This document shows positions 9,652 to 18,425 of a stretch of DNA of 64,000 nt, piece after piece. Origin of the DNA: Endozoicomonas sp. G2_2 (GTDB lineage: Bacteria; Pseudomonadota; Gammaproteobacteria; Nevskiales; Salinisphaeraceae). Location: assembly GCF_017744135.1 (NCBI RefSeq), contig NZ_JAGHQU010000002.1, positions 186,001 through 250,000 of the forward strand, written 5' to 3'. The position numbers and the translations under genes are program-made. The notes under the pieces are model-generated. The model was not told the DNA's origin. It did not search any database and saw only the letters and a program-made list of their open reading frames with translations. Position 1 is the stretch's first letter; each line of letters begins with the position of its first letter.

Positions 9652-11130
9652 ATGCTGAAGTGGTTGTCGTCTTCTTTGGCCGATGCGCTGGGCCGCATAC
9701 TGCTCAAGGTGGCCACGACGGTCGTGTTCGCGCATTGGCTGTCGCCGATGGTATTCGGACGCGCCTCACTGACGATCGTGATCGTAAGCCTGCTCGCGAT
9801 CTTCGTCACCGCCCCGTTCGAGGAATCGCTGGTCCAGAGGCGGCTCATCTCGCGCGTTCATTTCTCGGGGGCGCTGGCGGTCGTCCTTGCGGTCTCGGTG
9901 GCGCTGATGGCCGCGACTGGCGTGGCTGCCGTCTGGATCACCGAAGTCTGCCCGCCGGGTAGCGAGACCGTGACCCTGGCATGGCTTGTCGCGGGATTCA
10001 GCCCGATTCTGCTCGCCCACGCCGGTGTCGCGATCTTTACCGCGATGGCACGCCGCCATCAGGCGTTTGCGCGTATCGCCTGGTCGAATCTCGTCGGAGA
10101 CGTGACCGGCACGATTGCCGGCCTGCTGCTGGTGTTCTCGGGTGTAGGGGTATGGTCTCTGCTCGCGGTGCGCCTGGTATCGCGTTTCGTCACGTTGATA
10201 TGGCTCGTGGTAGACAGCCCTGTGCGCATCGCGCCCGGCTGGTCGCCCGGACGACTTGGCGAACTCTCGGACGTCGCCGGTTGGTTTTTCGTAGCGCGCT
10301 GCGTGGACAAGGCAAGCGATGCTGTTTTCCAAGGTTTGGTGGCACGTCTGTTCGGGCTCGAAGGGGCGGGTTATCTGAATATGGCGCTGCGTATCATTGA
10401 GCCGGTACGGGGGCCGACAGCGTCGGTCAGTCACAATATCGCGATGTCGTTTTTCGTCCGTGCACAGCACGCGCCGGAACGCCTGCGTGCGGCCGTGGCG
10501 AGTACGGTGTCGCATACGGCGCTGGTGTTGATGCCGGTGTTTCTTGGGCTCGCGGTGTGTGCGCCCACGCTGATCGCGCTGTTGGGCGGTGCGAAATGGA
10601 CCGCCGCCGGGCCCATCGCAGCCGGTCTGGCGCTGGCCTGTGTCATCGGTGCGACCACGCATTTCTTGATGACAGCACTGGCATCACGTGGACAGGCACG
10701 TCTGTGCTGTCTGGCCCTCACGTGGGAACTGATCTGGATGGCCGTTGCGCTGATCGCACTGCATCCGTTGAGTTGGCCGGCCATCGGCATCGCGCGGATC
10801 GTGTCCGCTTGCGCGCTAGGCGGTTTCTATCTCGCCGTTGCGCGCCCCGTACTCGGCATCGATCGCCTAAGTTTTGTGCGCTCGGTGGTGCCGTCCTTGA
10901 TCAACGCGTCGATCATGGCGGTCGCTGTTTTCGGGGTCGGTGAACTGACGCTATTGGCCGATTCGTCTGTGCTACGTCTGATCGCACAGGTCGCCGCGGG
11001 TGTTATGGTGTATGGCGGCTTGGCGCTGGCTTTTCAGCGCGCGCTGCTGTATTCCATTCTGGATGTGCTGCGCAGGCGCAAATCAAAGGCGTCCACGTCC
11101 GTATTCAGCGCGGCTCAGGATCAAGGGTGA
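9652..11130 (+). CDS. Polysaccharide flippase, Wzx/WzxC-like (MOP superfamily)
   Basis: About 492 residues, almost entirely hydrophobic helices (12-14 predicted by eye), beginning MLKWLSSSLADALGRILLK, typical of the polysaccharide-specific MOP exporters that flip undecaprenyl-linked repeat units. ATG 9652 is preferred over the in-frame GTG at 9601 because the extra N-terminal residues are not family-like. It is the only flippase visible here, yet it sits on the strand opposite the exopolysaccharide operon and next to the PKS-NRPS genes. Its 3' end overlaps the beta-barrel gene by 26 bases tail to tail. It could flip the exopolysaccharide unit or a lipopeptide-modified intermediate; the sequence cannot decide. 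Confidence 0.88.
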   Translation: MLKWLSSSLADALGRILLKVATTVVFAHWLSPMVFGRASLTIVIVSLLAIFVTAPFEESLVQRRLISRVHFSGALAVVLAVSVALMAATGVAAVWITEVCPPGSETVTLAWLVAGFSPILLAHAGVAIFTAMARRHQAFARIAWSNLVGDVTGTIAGLLLVFSGVGVWSLLAVRLVSRFVTLIWLVVDSPVRIAPGWSPGRLGELSDVAGWFFVARCVDKASDAVFQGLVARLFGLEGAGYLNMALRIIEPVRGPTASVSHNIAMSFFVRAQHAPERLRAAVASTVSHTALVLMPVFLGLAVCAPTLIALLGGAKWTAAGPIAAGLALACVIGATTHFLMTALASRGQARLCCLALTWELIWMAVALIALHPLSWPAIGIARIVSACALGGFYLAVARPVLGIDRLSFVRSVVPSLINASIMAVAVFGVGELTLLADSSVLRLIAQVAAGVMVYGGLALAFQRALLYSILDVLRRRKSKASTSVFSAAQDQG

Positions 11131-12280
11131 TCCGCACCGCCAGGCCACCGACCCATTCGCGATAGCCGAATTCCGGCTGGTTCGACTCACGCACGACCCG
11201 TTGGGCACTGGCGATGATCGACAGTTGGCGCCGGGGCCGCCAAGTCAGATCGAGCCCGTAGTCCCGGACCTTGTCATTACGGCCGTCAATGGCGGTCGAG
11301 GTCCGCTGGTAGTCGCGACGATCCCAGGCCAAGTGCCCGGTGACGTTGATTGCCGGGCTGTATTCCCAATTGAGCTCGATGCGCGCGCCGCGATTGCGTA
11401 AGGCGTTGGCGTCGACATTGTCGGCGGAATAGATATCTTGCGATACGGCAACGCTGAGCTGGGTCTTCGCGGAGATATCACGGATATAAGCAAGACGGCC
11501 GGTCGGCGAGGCGTAGTCTTCGGACTGGCCGCCCCGGTTGTTCCGGCTGGCGTAGCCGGCCCGGAGCTGTACGCGTGACAGGCCGGAAAAACGCCAGTCC
11601 AGACGTCCGAAGGGCTCGTGCTGAACGAAGCGTCGCGCCAGTGGATCGTCCACGTCGCGTTCTGGGTATTCGCCGTCGATACGCTCGACGCCCGCGGTCA
11701 GTATGGCGCCCGGCGCGCCGATATATTGGAGTGTGAGGCGTGACTGGACTTCGTTGCGATTGAAGCGGCGCTCGGTGTCGAGCGTGTGTCGACGTTCCAG
11801 ATAATCGACACCGGCGCCCACCTGCCAATGCGGCGTCATAGCGAGCGCGGTTTCGAACCCCGGATTACGGACCTGGATGAAATCCTCGACGCGATTGCTG
11901 CGGTTCTCGAACCCGGTGAGCTCGCGCGACCTGTTGTAGTACAGCTGTCCTCTCAGCGCGTTGCCAACGGCATAGTTCCAGACGAAATTGCCGTGATAGG
12001 CGTTGTGATTGAGCCGCGTGTTTGTGGCGTAGCTGATACGACTGAGATCGATATGCAGCGACAGCGACTGACGCGACATGCCCCAGCGGGCATCGACGCC
12101 GATGGTGGCATGACGGCGCGTATCGGCGGCGCGTGAGGCCTCGCGGGCTGCGTACAGATTGGTGTCGCGGCTGACGCCCGTTTCCACATACGGTGACAAA
12201 CGCAACTCGCCCGAGCGTGCACTCCAGGGAAGCGCAACGACCGTGGCAGCGAGGATATATCGGAACTCAATAAGCCGCAC
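11105..12280 (-). CDS. Outer-membrane beta-barrel protein (BBP2-like porin)
   Basis: 391 residues from a GTG start that overlaps the sugar-transferase stop by 14 bases. It has an N-terminal signal segment (RYILAATVVALPWSARS) followed by alternating amphipathic strands rich in Tyr, Arg, Asp and Asn and ending in a basic strand, as in putative beta-barrel porin 2 proteins at the end of exopolysaccharide operons. It is likely an outer-membrane protein helping surface export or anchoring of the polymer. It is the last gene of the minus-strand operon. No enzymatic motif is visible. Confidence 0.78.
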   Translation of the reverse strand: MRLIEFRYILAATVVALPWSARSGELRLSPYVETGVSRDTNLYAAREASRAADTRRHATIGVDARWGMSRQSLSLHIDLSRISYATNTRLNHNAYHGNFVWNYAVGNALRGQLYYNRSRELTGFENRSNRVEDFIQVRNPGFETALAMTPHWQVGAGVDYLERRHTLDTERRFNRNEVQSRLTLQYIGAPGAILTAGVERIDGEYPERDVDDPLARRFVQHEPFGRLDWRFSGLSRVQLRAGYASRNNRGGQSEDYASPTGRLAYIRDISAKTQLSVAVSQDIYSADNVDANALRNRGARIELNWEYSPAINVTGHLAWDRRDYQRTSTAIDGRNDKVRDYGLDLTWRPRRQLSIIASAQRVVRESNQPEFGYREWVGGLAVRITLDPEPR

Positions 12281-13658
12281 GATCGCGGAATATCAGCGCG
12301 ACGGTGCGCAATATGATGTAGACATCGAGTCCGGGAGACCAGGTCCGAATATAGCGGAGATCGAATTCGACGCGCCGCTGCATGCATTCGAGCATCCGGA
12401 CTTCGCCGCGCAGGCCGTTGATCTGGGCCAGTCCGGTCAGACCGGGGCGTACCTTGTGGCGCAGCATGTAGCGTTCGATCAGCCCGCGATACGCTTCGTT
12501 GTGCTCGATGGCATGTGGGCGCGGACCGACCACGCTCATGTCGCCTCGCAGCACATTCCAGAATTGCGGCAGTTCATCGATCGAGGTGCGGCGCAGCAGG
12601 CGTCCGATAGGCGTCACGCGCGCATCGTCCCGGGTGGCCTGGGCTACGGTGTCGTCGGATTCATCGACGTGCATGGTGCGGAACTTGTGCACAACTATAC
12701 GCTGGCCATCCAGGCCATAACGCTGCTGCGCGAACATCACGGGCCGCCCGGATGTCAGCCAGATCAGGAGCGCGATTACAAGGAATAACGGCGCCAACGT
12801 AATCAGTACGCCGCAGGATAAAAGAATATCCATGAGCCGCTTGAGAACACCGTCGGCGCCGAAAAAGGGTGTTTCGCTGAAAGAGAACACCGGCACGCCA
12901 CCGACTTCCGCGAACTGCAGATGGTCGGTCCGGAACAAGGGCGAAGCGGGCATGAAATAGATCGAGGCGGTGGTATTACCCAATTGGCGCACGATTTCGG
13001 CCGCACGGTCCGCACCGTCCAGAGGCAACACAATAAAAACGACATTCACGCGATGAGCATTCACGTAATCCACCACCTCATCGGTGCCGCCGAGTACCGG
13101 TTCATCATTTTCGGTATGACCGACACGTTCTGAACTGCGATCTTCAAAATACCCCAGCAGGCTGAACTTCGGCACCTCGAGATCGCTCAATACATGGGCG
13201 AGACGCTGCGAATCGGCACTCACGAAAACGATGACCGCGGTTCTCGATTTCATCGAGCTGGGGAAATATCGGAAGAACAGATAACGGATGACGTGATGCG
13301 CGCAGATGAACAGAATCGGCGTCAACGCTAGCCAAAGGAGGATTACGCCCCGCTCGAACTCCCCGGTCTGGCGCGTGATGAAACCCAGGAAGACGAAACC
13401 GGTCGCGCACATCGCCCAGCTCATCATCACGCCGGTGCCGATCGAACCAGAGCGGCCCACATGCCAGCGCCAGAGCAGGCTGTAACGGCCGAATACGATG
13501 CCGATCACAATCAGCGCGATGACCGCTAGTTGGCGGTCGTGTTCACTGGTGCCCTGATCGGAAAAAGCGGAGATCAGCAGCAACAGCGCCGTGCTTAGTG
13601 CCCCGTAAGTCAGCCCGTTGAACAACGGCGCCGAGAAGGTGCGGCCGTTGAACTTCAT
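12267..13658 (-). CDS. Undecaprenyl-phosphate sugar-1-phosphate transferase (WcaJ/PssA type)
   Basis: 463 residues. The N-terminal half has four to five membrane helices followed by a nucleotide-binding-like segment; one further helix near residue 275 precedes the C-terminal bacterial sugar-transferase domain with TSIDELPQFWNVLRGDMS and VGPRPHA. These enzymes start repeat-unit assembly by moving hexose-1-phosphate from a UDP-sugar to undecaprenyl phosphate at the inner membrane. ATG 13658 forms an ATGA overlap with the upstream glycosyltransferase; a longer reading to 13925 only adds an out-of-family N-terminus. UDP-glucose from GalU (31571) is a likely donor, by inference. Confidence 0.92.
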   Translation of the reverse strand: MKFNGRTFSAPLFNGLTYGALSTALLLLISAFSDQGTSEHDRQLAVIALIVIGIVFGRYSLLWRWHVGRSGSIGTGVMMSWAMCATGFVFLGFITRQTGEFERGVILLWLALTPILFICAHHVIRYLFFRYFPSSMKSRTAVIVFVSADSQRLAHVLSDLEVPKFSLLGYFEDRSSERVGHTENDEPVLGGTDEVVDYVNAHRVNVVFIVLPLDGADRAAEIVRQLGNTTASIYFMPASPLFRTDHLQFAEVGGVPVFSFSETPFFGADGVLKRLMDILLSCGVLITLAPLFLVIALLIWLTSGRPVMFAQQRYGLDGQRIVVHKFRTMHVDESDDTVAQATRDDARVTPIGRLLRRTSIDELPQFWNVLRGDMSVVGPRPHAIEHNEAYRGLIERYMLRHKVRPGLTGLAQINGLRGEVRMLECMQRRVEFDLRYIRTWSPGLDVYIILRTVALIFRDRAAY

Positions 13659-14599
13659 GGCGAGTGCCGCACGCCGACAAGATGACGCCGGGCTGCGCTG
13701 AATGCTGAACGCGGTAATGCCGCAAGTTGGCGAAGCTGCCAGCGGCGCAGATTCGCACGAAATTCGGGATCTGGATAGCGCTTGGCGCCCTGAGCTGCTG
13801 CGCGGAAATAACCGGCGATGATCAGAAGACCACCGACCACATAAGGCCAGTCGCGCATCCGATAAAGACCGGAGGCCACCGCATAAGCCGGGTGATAACC
13901 CATGAAATGAATGCCGCGCCCCCACCGCATCCGCCCGTGCACGATGCTGACCTGAGATGACCCCATTAACCGATGGTGATGGATGCGTGCTTCGAGATTG
14001 GCGATATTATAGGTGCGCCAACCCGTCATGCGCGCCCGGTGAATATCGATACCGTCCCACTGGAGAGTCTGCTCGAACCCGCCGATCGCTTCGAAGGCGG
14101 CCCGCCGGTAAAACTTGAACGGCCCGCACACCATGTCGGCGCTCTTGCGTTCCTCGACGTCCCCACCCGGCTCGGGCCTAAAGACACGTCCCGACACCGC
14201 AGCGAGCCGGTGTTCACGGGTGAACTCGGCCAGCATCAGTTCGATATAGCGCGGTCCGTAGGTGATATCCGCATCGAGTTTGATGATGTAGTCCCAATCC
14301 GCGATGGGTGAAGCCGAGAGCCCGAAGTTGAAGGCTTCGATCACGCCAGAGCCGACATGGCGGTGGCCGCGATCGGGCTTGTCCACGACGGTTATGAAGT
14401 CGAGTTCGGCGGCGCGGGTTCGTGCCATGGCAGCAGTGTGGTCGGTCGAACCGTCATTGACGATCACCCAAGCCGTGGGACGAACCGTTTGCGCGGCCAT
14501 GCTGTCTATCGCGGCGTCGATGAAACGAGCTTCGTCGCGAACCGGCGAGATCACCAGAATCGACGGCCGCGCCGCGCCCTGAAATTTGCTATCAGTCAC
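13655..14599 (-). CDS. Family 2 glycosyltransferase
   Basis: 314 residues with a GT-A fold signature: VISPVRDEARFIDAAIDSM, then VNDGSTDHT, and a KLDADITYG motif whose DAD acts as the metal-binding DXD. A C-terminal hydrophobic stretch (about 235-260) may associate with the membrane. It should add one sugar to the lipid-linked repeat unit in the cytoplasm. ATGA overlaps at both ends place it inside a translationally coupled operon. Donor and linkage cannot be read from sequence. Confidence 0.9.
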   Translation of the reverse strand: MTDSKFQGAARPSILVISPVRDEARFIDAAIDSMAAQTVRPTAWVIVNDGSTDHTAAMARTRAAELDFITVVDKPDRGHRHVGSGVIEAFNFGLSASPIADWDYIIKLDADITYGPRYIELMLAEFTREHRLAAVSGRVFRPEPGGDVEERKSADMVCGPFKFYRRAAFEAIGGFEQTLQWDGIDIHRARMTGWRTYNIANLEARIHHHRLMGSSQVSIVHGRMRWGRGIHFMGYHPAYAVASGLYRMRDWPYVVGGLLIIAGYFRAAAQGAKRYPDPEFRANLRRWQLRQLAALPRSAFSAARRHLVGVRHSP

Positions 14600-15810
14600 G
14601 ACAGCACCCGCTCGTAGGCCGCAAGCAGCTTGGGCACCTCGTGGTTCCAGGCGAGCACGTCCTCTATACGACGCTTACCGTATGCGCCCATTGTTTCTCG
14701 CATCTGCCGATCATCGATGAGGGTGAGTATCTGGTCGACGAAATCGCCACGATCCCCCGGACGCGCATACAGGGCAGCATCGCCGGCCGACGCGCGACCT
14801 TCGGTCAGATCGTACTGCACGAGCGCTTTGCCCAACGCCATGTATTCCAGAATCTTGTTCATCGTCGACTGGTCGTTCATGTCGTTTTTCGGATCGGGGC
14901 TAACACAAATATCGGCAGAAGACAGCACGCGCAGCAGCTCGTCACCGTCGAGACGGCCGGGGAAATCCACGTAATTACCAATTTTTAGCGTGTCCGCGAG
15001 CGTGCGGAGCCCCGCCAGCGACGGCCCGAAGCCAACCAGGCAGAATTGAATATCGGTGCGACCACGCTCATGCACGATATTCGCCACCATATGGAGTAGA
15101 TCCTCGAGGCCTTCCTGTTCGCCCATGACACCCACATAGCCAACGAGATACTCGCGGCCTCGGCGTAGCGATGGGTCAGTAAGCAGGGGTCTGATTCGCT
15201 CGAGATTCGGGCCGCTGCGCACCACGAATACATCGTCTTCGGCCATCCCGCCGCGAGCACAGGCGATGCGCTTGAACGAATCGTTTGTGGCAATCGACAC
15301 TTTCGCCAATGCGAAGGTCGTGCGCTCCAATATCCGCATCAACCGATACATCACACCGCGACGGCCGAATTTGGCCACAAACAATTCCGGGCAGAGATCG
15401 TGGTGATCGAACAGGAATCGCACACCGAACGGTCGCGCCAGCGCGGCGACAAGAAAGATCGTATCGGGGGGATTGCAGGCATGAATGACCTGGATGCGCC
15501 GCTTGCGGGCGATACGCACCGTCAACACTAGTTGCCAGAATAGTGCGGTGGCATATTCCAGCGGATAGGCCCAGGCGCCTTTAGCTTCCACAGGCAGTGG
15601 GTGCCTGTGAATGGCGATACCTTCCAGTTGGACATAGCGCGCGTCGTAGCCCTCGGCCTGCGGGCAGATGATCGATACCGCATAGCCGGCATCCCGCAGC
15701 GCACAGGCCTGTTGCCAGACTCGGCGATCGAAGGGCAGGGGCAGATTCTCGACAATGATCAGCACATGCGCACTTGCCGACCCGTTATCGAGCGGCCGTC
15801 GATCGTTCAT
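14596..15810 (-). CDS. Family 4 glycosyltransferase (GT-B)
   Basis: 404 residues. The N-terminal domain starts VLIIVENLPLPFDRRVWQ and contains the FDHHDLCPELF segment; the C-terminal domain has VGYVGVMGEQEGLEDLL, DICVSPDPKNDMN and KILEYMALGKALVQYD, the donor-binding part of GT4 enzymes. The start at ATG 15810 was chosen because family similarity begins a few residues later and it lies 16 bases after the upstream stop; a longer reading to 15933 would overlap the upstream gene deeply. It probably adds a sugar to the exopolysaccharide repeat unit. Confidence 0.9.
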   Translation of the reverse strand: MNDRRPLDNGSASAHVLIIVENLPLPFDRRVWQQACALRDAGYAVSIICPQAEGYDARYVQLEGIAIHRHPLPVEAKGAWAYPLEYATALFWQLVLTVRIARKRRIQVIHACNPPDTIFLVAALARPFGVRFLFDHHDLCPELFVAKFGRRGVMYRLMRILERTTFALAKVSIATNDSFKRIACARGGMAEDDVFVVRSGPNLERIRPLLTDPSLRRGREYLVGYVGVMGEQEGLEDLLHMVANIVHERGRTDIQFCLVGFGPSLAGLRTLADTLKIGNYVDFPGRLDGDELLRVLSSADICVSPDPKNDMNDQSTMNKILEYMALGKALVQYDLTEGRASAGDAALYARPGDRGDFVDQILTLIDDRQMRETMGAYGKRRIEDVLAWNHEVPKLLAAYERVLS

Positions 15811-15826
15811 GCGTGCATCCCCGTGG

Positions 15827-16975
15827 TCACTGATCGGCACTCGGTTCGCGCCGTTGGCCGGCCTGTGTTGCTGCGCTGCAATAAACTGCTGCGGTGTACT
15901 CTGCCAGGCGTGGCCAGCCACGTTCGCCGTCACCCTCGACTGCGACGTTGCGCCGAACTGTTTCTAGCGCATCGGGGCGGCTCTTGAGCTCTGTTAAACG
16001 CGCGGCCAACGTATCGACGTCCACTGGGTTCAACAGAAATCCCGTGCGCTCGTTGTCGATCACTTCCGACAGACCGCCGATACCGCTCGCCAGCACCGCG
16101 CTTTGATAAGTCAGCGCCAGCATTAGCACACCGGATTGATCGATTCGGCGATAGGGCAGGACCACCAGATCGGCGGCTGCGAAATAGCGGGCAGTCGCTT
16201 CGGCATCGACGCGACGCAGGTCGGCCATTACATCGCTACGGCCTTTGATATCCCGGGCAGCGTCGCCAAACATGTCTTCACCGGCAACAATAAGCTGGAT
16301 ATTGGGATCGGCAAGACGGTCGAGTGCCGCGACCAGCATATCCAGACCCTTGTACGGCCGTAGGCGTCCGAACAGCAGGAGCACGAAAGTGCTGTCATCG
16401 ATACCGAGCGAGGCGCGTGCGGCAGCGCGTGTCGGGGCCGGACGGGCGCTGAGCGAGAGTGGGCCATGGGCGATGACGTGAACACGCGTGGCTGATACGT
16501 CCAATTGCCTGATTAATGTGTCAGCGGTATGACGGGTGTGGGCGATGACGGCATCGACACGACGATAGATCTGGCGGAACAGCGCTTTATCAGTGCTGCG
16601 ATTCTCATGCGGCAGGCTGTTATGCGCCGTCCAGATCAGGCTGGCGCCGCGCAGCCGGGCGACCAGCAGCAGCGGCCAGTCAAGTATTGGTCGGTGCAGC
16701 GCCTGGACATGAAAGACATCCGGACGTTCCCGCCATATACACGCGGCGCTACGGGCCAGGGCGACCAAATGCCCCGCCAGCTGTTGCCAGCGACTGCGTT
16801 CGCTATGGGCTGCGGGATAACAGCGGGCCAAGAGCGCGGCGCCTACCGCGTCGGCGTACGCAAAATCCGCACGCACAATGACGCACAGACGCGTGATGTT
16901 CTCGCGCGCGGCCAATGCCGCGGCAAGTTCCGTCACATATTCGGCCGGCCACGGCGCATGCATGAGTACCCGCAT
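15827..16975 (-). CDS. Family 4 glycosyltransferase (GT-B)
   Basis: 382 residues. The N-terminal Rossmann domain contains PDVFHVQALHRPI and WTAHNSLPHE; the C-terminal donor domain has LLLFGRLRPYKGLDMLV and LVVLPYRRIDQSGVLMLAL, with the usual glutamate position replaced by a divergent sequence. It would act in the cytoplasm on the lipid-linked oligosaccharide. It sits 7 bases downstream of the secreted BNR-type gene and 16 bases upstream of the second GT4. Sugar specificity is unknown. Confidence 0.88.
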   Translation of the reverse strand: MRVLMHAPWPAEYVTELAAALAARENITRLCVIVRADFAYADAVGAALLARCYPAAHSERSRWQQLAGHLVALARSAACIWRERPDVFHVQALHRPILDWPLLLVARLRGASLIWTAHNSLPHENRSTDKALFRQIYRRVDAVIAHTRHTADTLIRQLDVSATRVHVIAHGPLSLSARPAPTRAAARASLGIDDSTFVLLLFGRLRPYKGLDMLVAALDRLADPNIQLIVAGEDMFGDAARDIKGRSDVMADLRRVDAEATARYFAAADLVVLPYRRIDQSGVLMLALTYQSAVLASGIGGLSEVIDNERTGFLLNPVDVDTLAARLTELKSRPDALETVRRNVAVEGDGERGWPRLAEYTAAVYCSAATQAGQRREPSADQ

Positions 16976-16982
16976 GAAAGGC

Positions 16983-18425
16983 CTATCCTTTGCTCAGACG
17001 AATGATTGTGACGCGATCGTCGCGACAGCGACCGTCGTCCAGAACATTGGCGTGCACATAGAACAGGGCACCGCTTTCGGACGGTGCGGGCATTGCCCGG
17101 GTATGACACAGTGCGGTGCCATCACTCGCGTTGCCTGTGTAGACCGTTTGCCAGTCGCCGGTCGGTATGCCGTGTGTGTCGACTGACCGGCGCAGCACCC
17201 TGAGGCCGGAGGCAAACGCCCACTCGTGGCCGCTGTCATCGTAATGTTGTTCAAAAGCCTGTTCCGGCACTGGAACCGGATCGGACCAGTGCTTGTCCGC
17301 GAGCCGCGTTCTATAGCGCGGCCCGTGCACCGACTGCAGCGCGACCACGGGGTGGCCGCCGGCGCTCACGCTGATTCGGGCCGGGCTATACAGACCGTCC
17401 GGGGCCAGCCGCGCGATACGCGCCGGCGCGACGCGACTCGCCGACGCGAGGTCGATCGGCAGCTCGTAGCGTTCACCGGTGGCATCATAGGCCGTATCGC
17501 TGCCGGGCGGCAGATAGGCGTAGCTGGCGAAATTCTGATCCACACCCGAGTCGCCGCGCCGCCACAGCCAAGCCACGTGCATGCCGTTGGATGCGTCGAA
17601 TGCTAGGCGCATCTGGTAGACCCACCAGCCGGGCTGGCTGATGAACGGTCGGCTGGTATATTCAGTCTGCCCCGGCGGCAGCTGGACATCGTTCCGACCG
17701 ACGGTAACGTCACCGCCGATCGCGCTCCAACGGCGCGTCTGCTCGTCATAGCGTGCGAGGCCGCCCGAGAAAAGTCGCTCCGACCACGTGCGGGCTGGGC
17801 GCACGGCATAGCGGTAGGTCACGTAGAGGCGTCCGTCGCGATCGTTGAAGAACGCGGGGTATGTGACCTGTGTACCCGGGATCGACGCGGTACCAGGCGC
17901 GGGGAATTCGACGCGCCGATTCTGGCTCCCCCAACGCGCCTTGGCGGTTACACGCTGGCCTCGAAAAACGAATGTATCAATCGTCTCGGGCTGCGACGAG
18001 ACCGAATATTGCCAGGGCAGATTATGCATATCATAGGCAACGTGCACGAAGCCGCTCCGATCGAGTCCGATGGAGGCGGCGGTGTGATACGGGTCGTTAG
18101 CCGTATCCACGTCGAGCCGATAAGTCTGCCACGCCCAGCTACCGTTATCGCTGCGTACGCCTTTTCGTATGACGGTGTAGAGGCCGAAACTATGAATCGG
18201 CACCGGCCGAGCGCCCGGTTCGACGTTGACCGTATAAACTGCCTGCGCGGACACAGCCAAGGGTGTCGCAAACACACTGGCGTTGGCTTGAGCGACGGCG
18301 ATCGGCGGTAGCACGACCTCTGCCGTGACCTCTGCCATAGCTGAACCAGCAGCCATGCATAGCGCTGCGGCCGGGGCGGCGCGTGCTGCCAGGCTACGGC
18401 TGAATAAGGCGTTGCGCATACGCAT
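16983..18425 (-). CDS. Secreted BNR-repeat protein, possible polysaccharide lyase-like propeller
   Basis: 480 residues with a signal peptide (basic MRMRNALFSRS, then an alanine-rich core ending AMA). The mature part contains HTAASIGLDRSGFVHVAYD and MHNLPWQYSVS, followed by repeated blade-like segments such as DRDGRLYVTYRY and DASNGMHVAWLW. This fits the BNR_4 type beta-propellers, a group that includes PL24/PL25-like lyases. Its place between the ligase and the glycosyltransferases suggests trimming, binding or turnover of the exported polymer in the periplasm or outside. Catalytic residues cannot be assigned, so enzyme activity is a guess. Its ATG shares one base with the upstream stop. Confidence 0.72.
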   Translation of the reverse strand: MRMRNALFSRSLAARAAPAAALCMAAGSAMAEVTAEVVLPPIAVAQANASVFATPLAVSAQAVYTVNVEPGARPVPIHSFGLYTVIRKGVRSDNGSWAWQTYRLDVDTANDPYHTAASIGLDRSGFVHVAYDMHNLPWQYSVSSQPETIDTFVFRGQRVTAKARWGSQNRRVEFPAPGTASIPGTQVTYPAFFNDRDGRLYVTYRYAVRPARTWSERLFSGGLARYDEQTRRWSAIGGDVTVGRNDVQLPPGQTEYTSRPFISQPGWWVYQMRLAFDASNGMHVAWLWRRGDSGVDQNFASYAYLPPGSDTAYDATGERYELPIDLASASRVAPARIARLAPDGLYSPARISVSAGGHPVVALQSVHGPRYRTRLADKHWSDPVPVPEQAFEQHYDDSGHEWAFASGLRVLRRSVDTHGIPTGDWQTVYTGNASDGTALCHTRAMPAPSESGALFYVHANVLDDGRCRDDRVTIIRLSKG

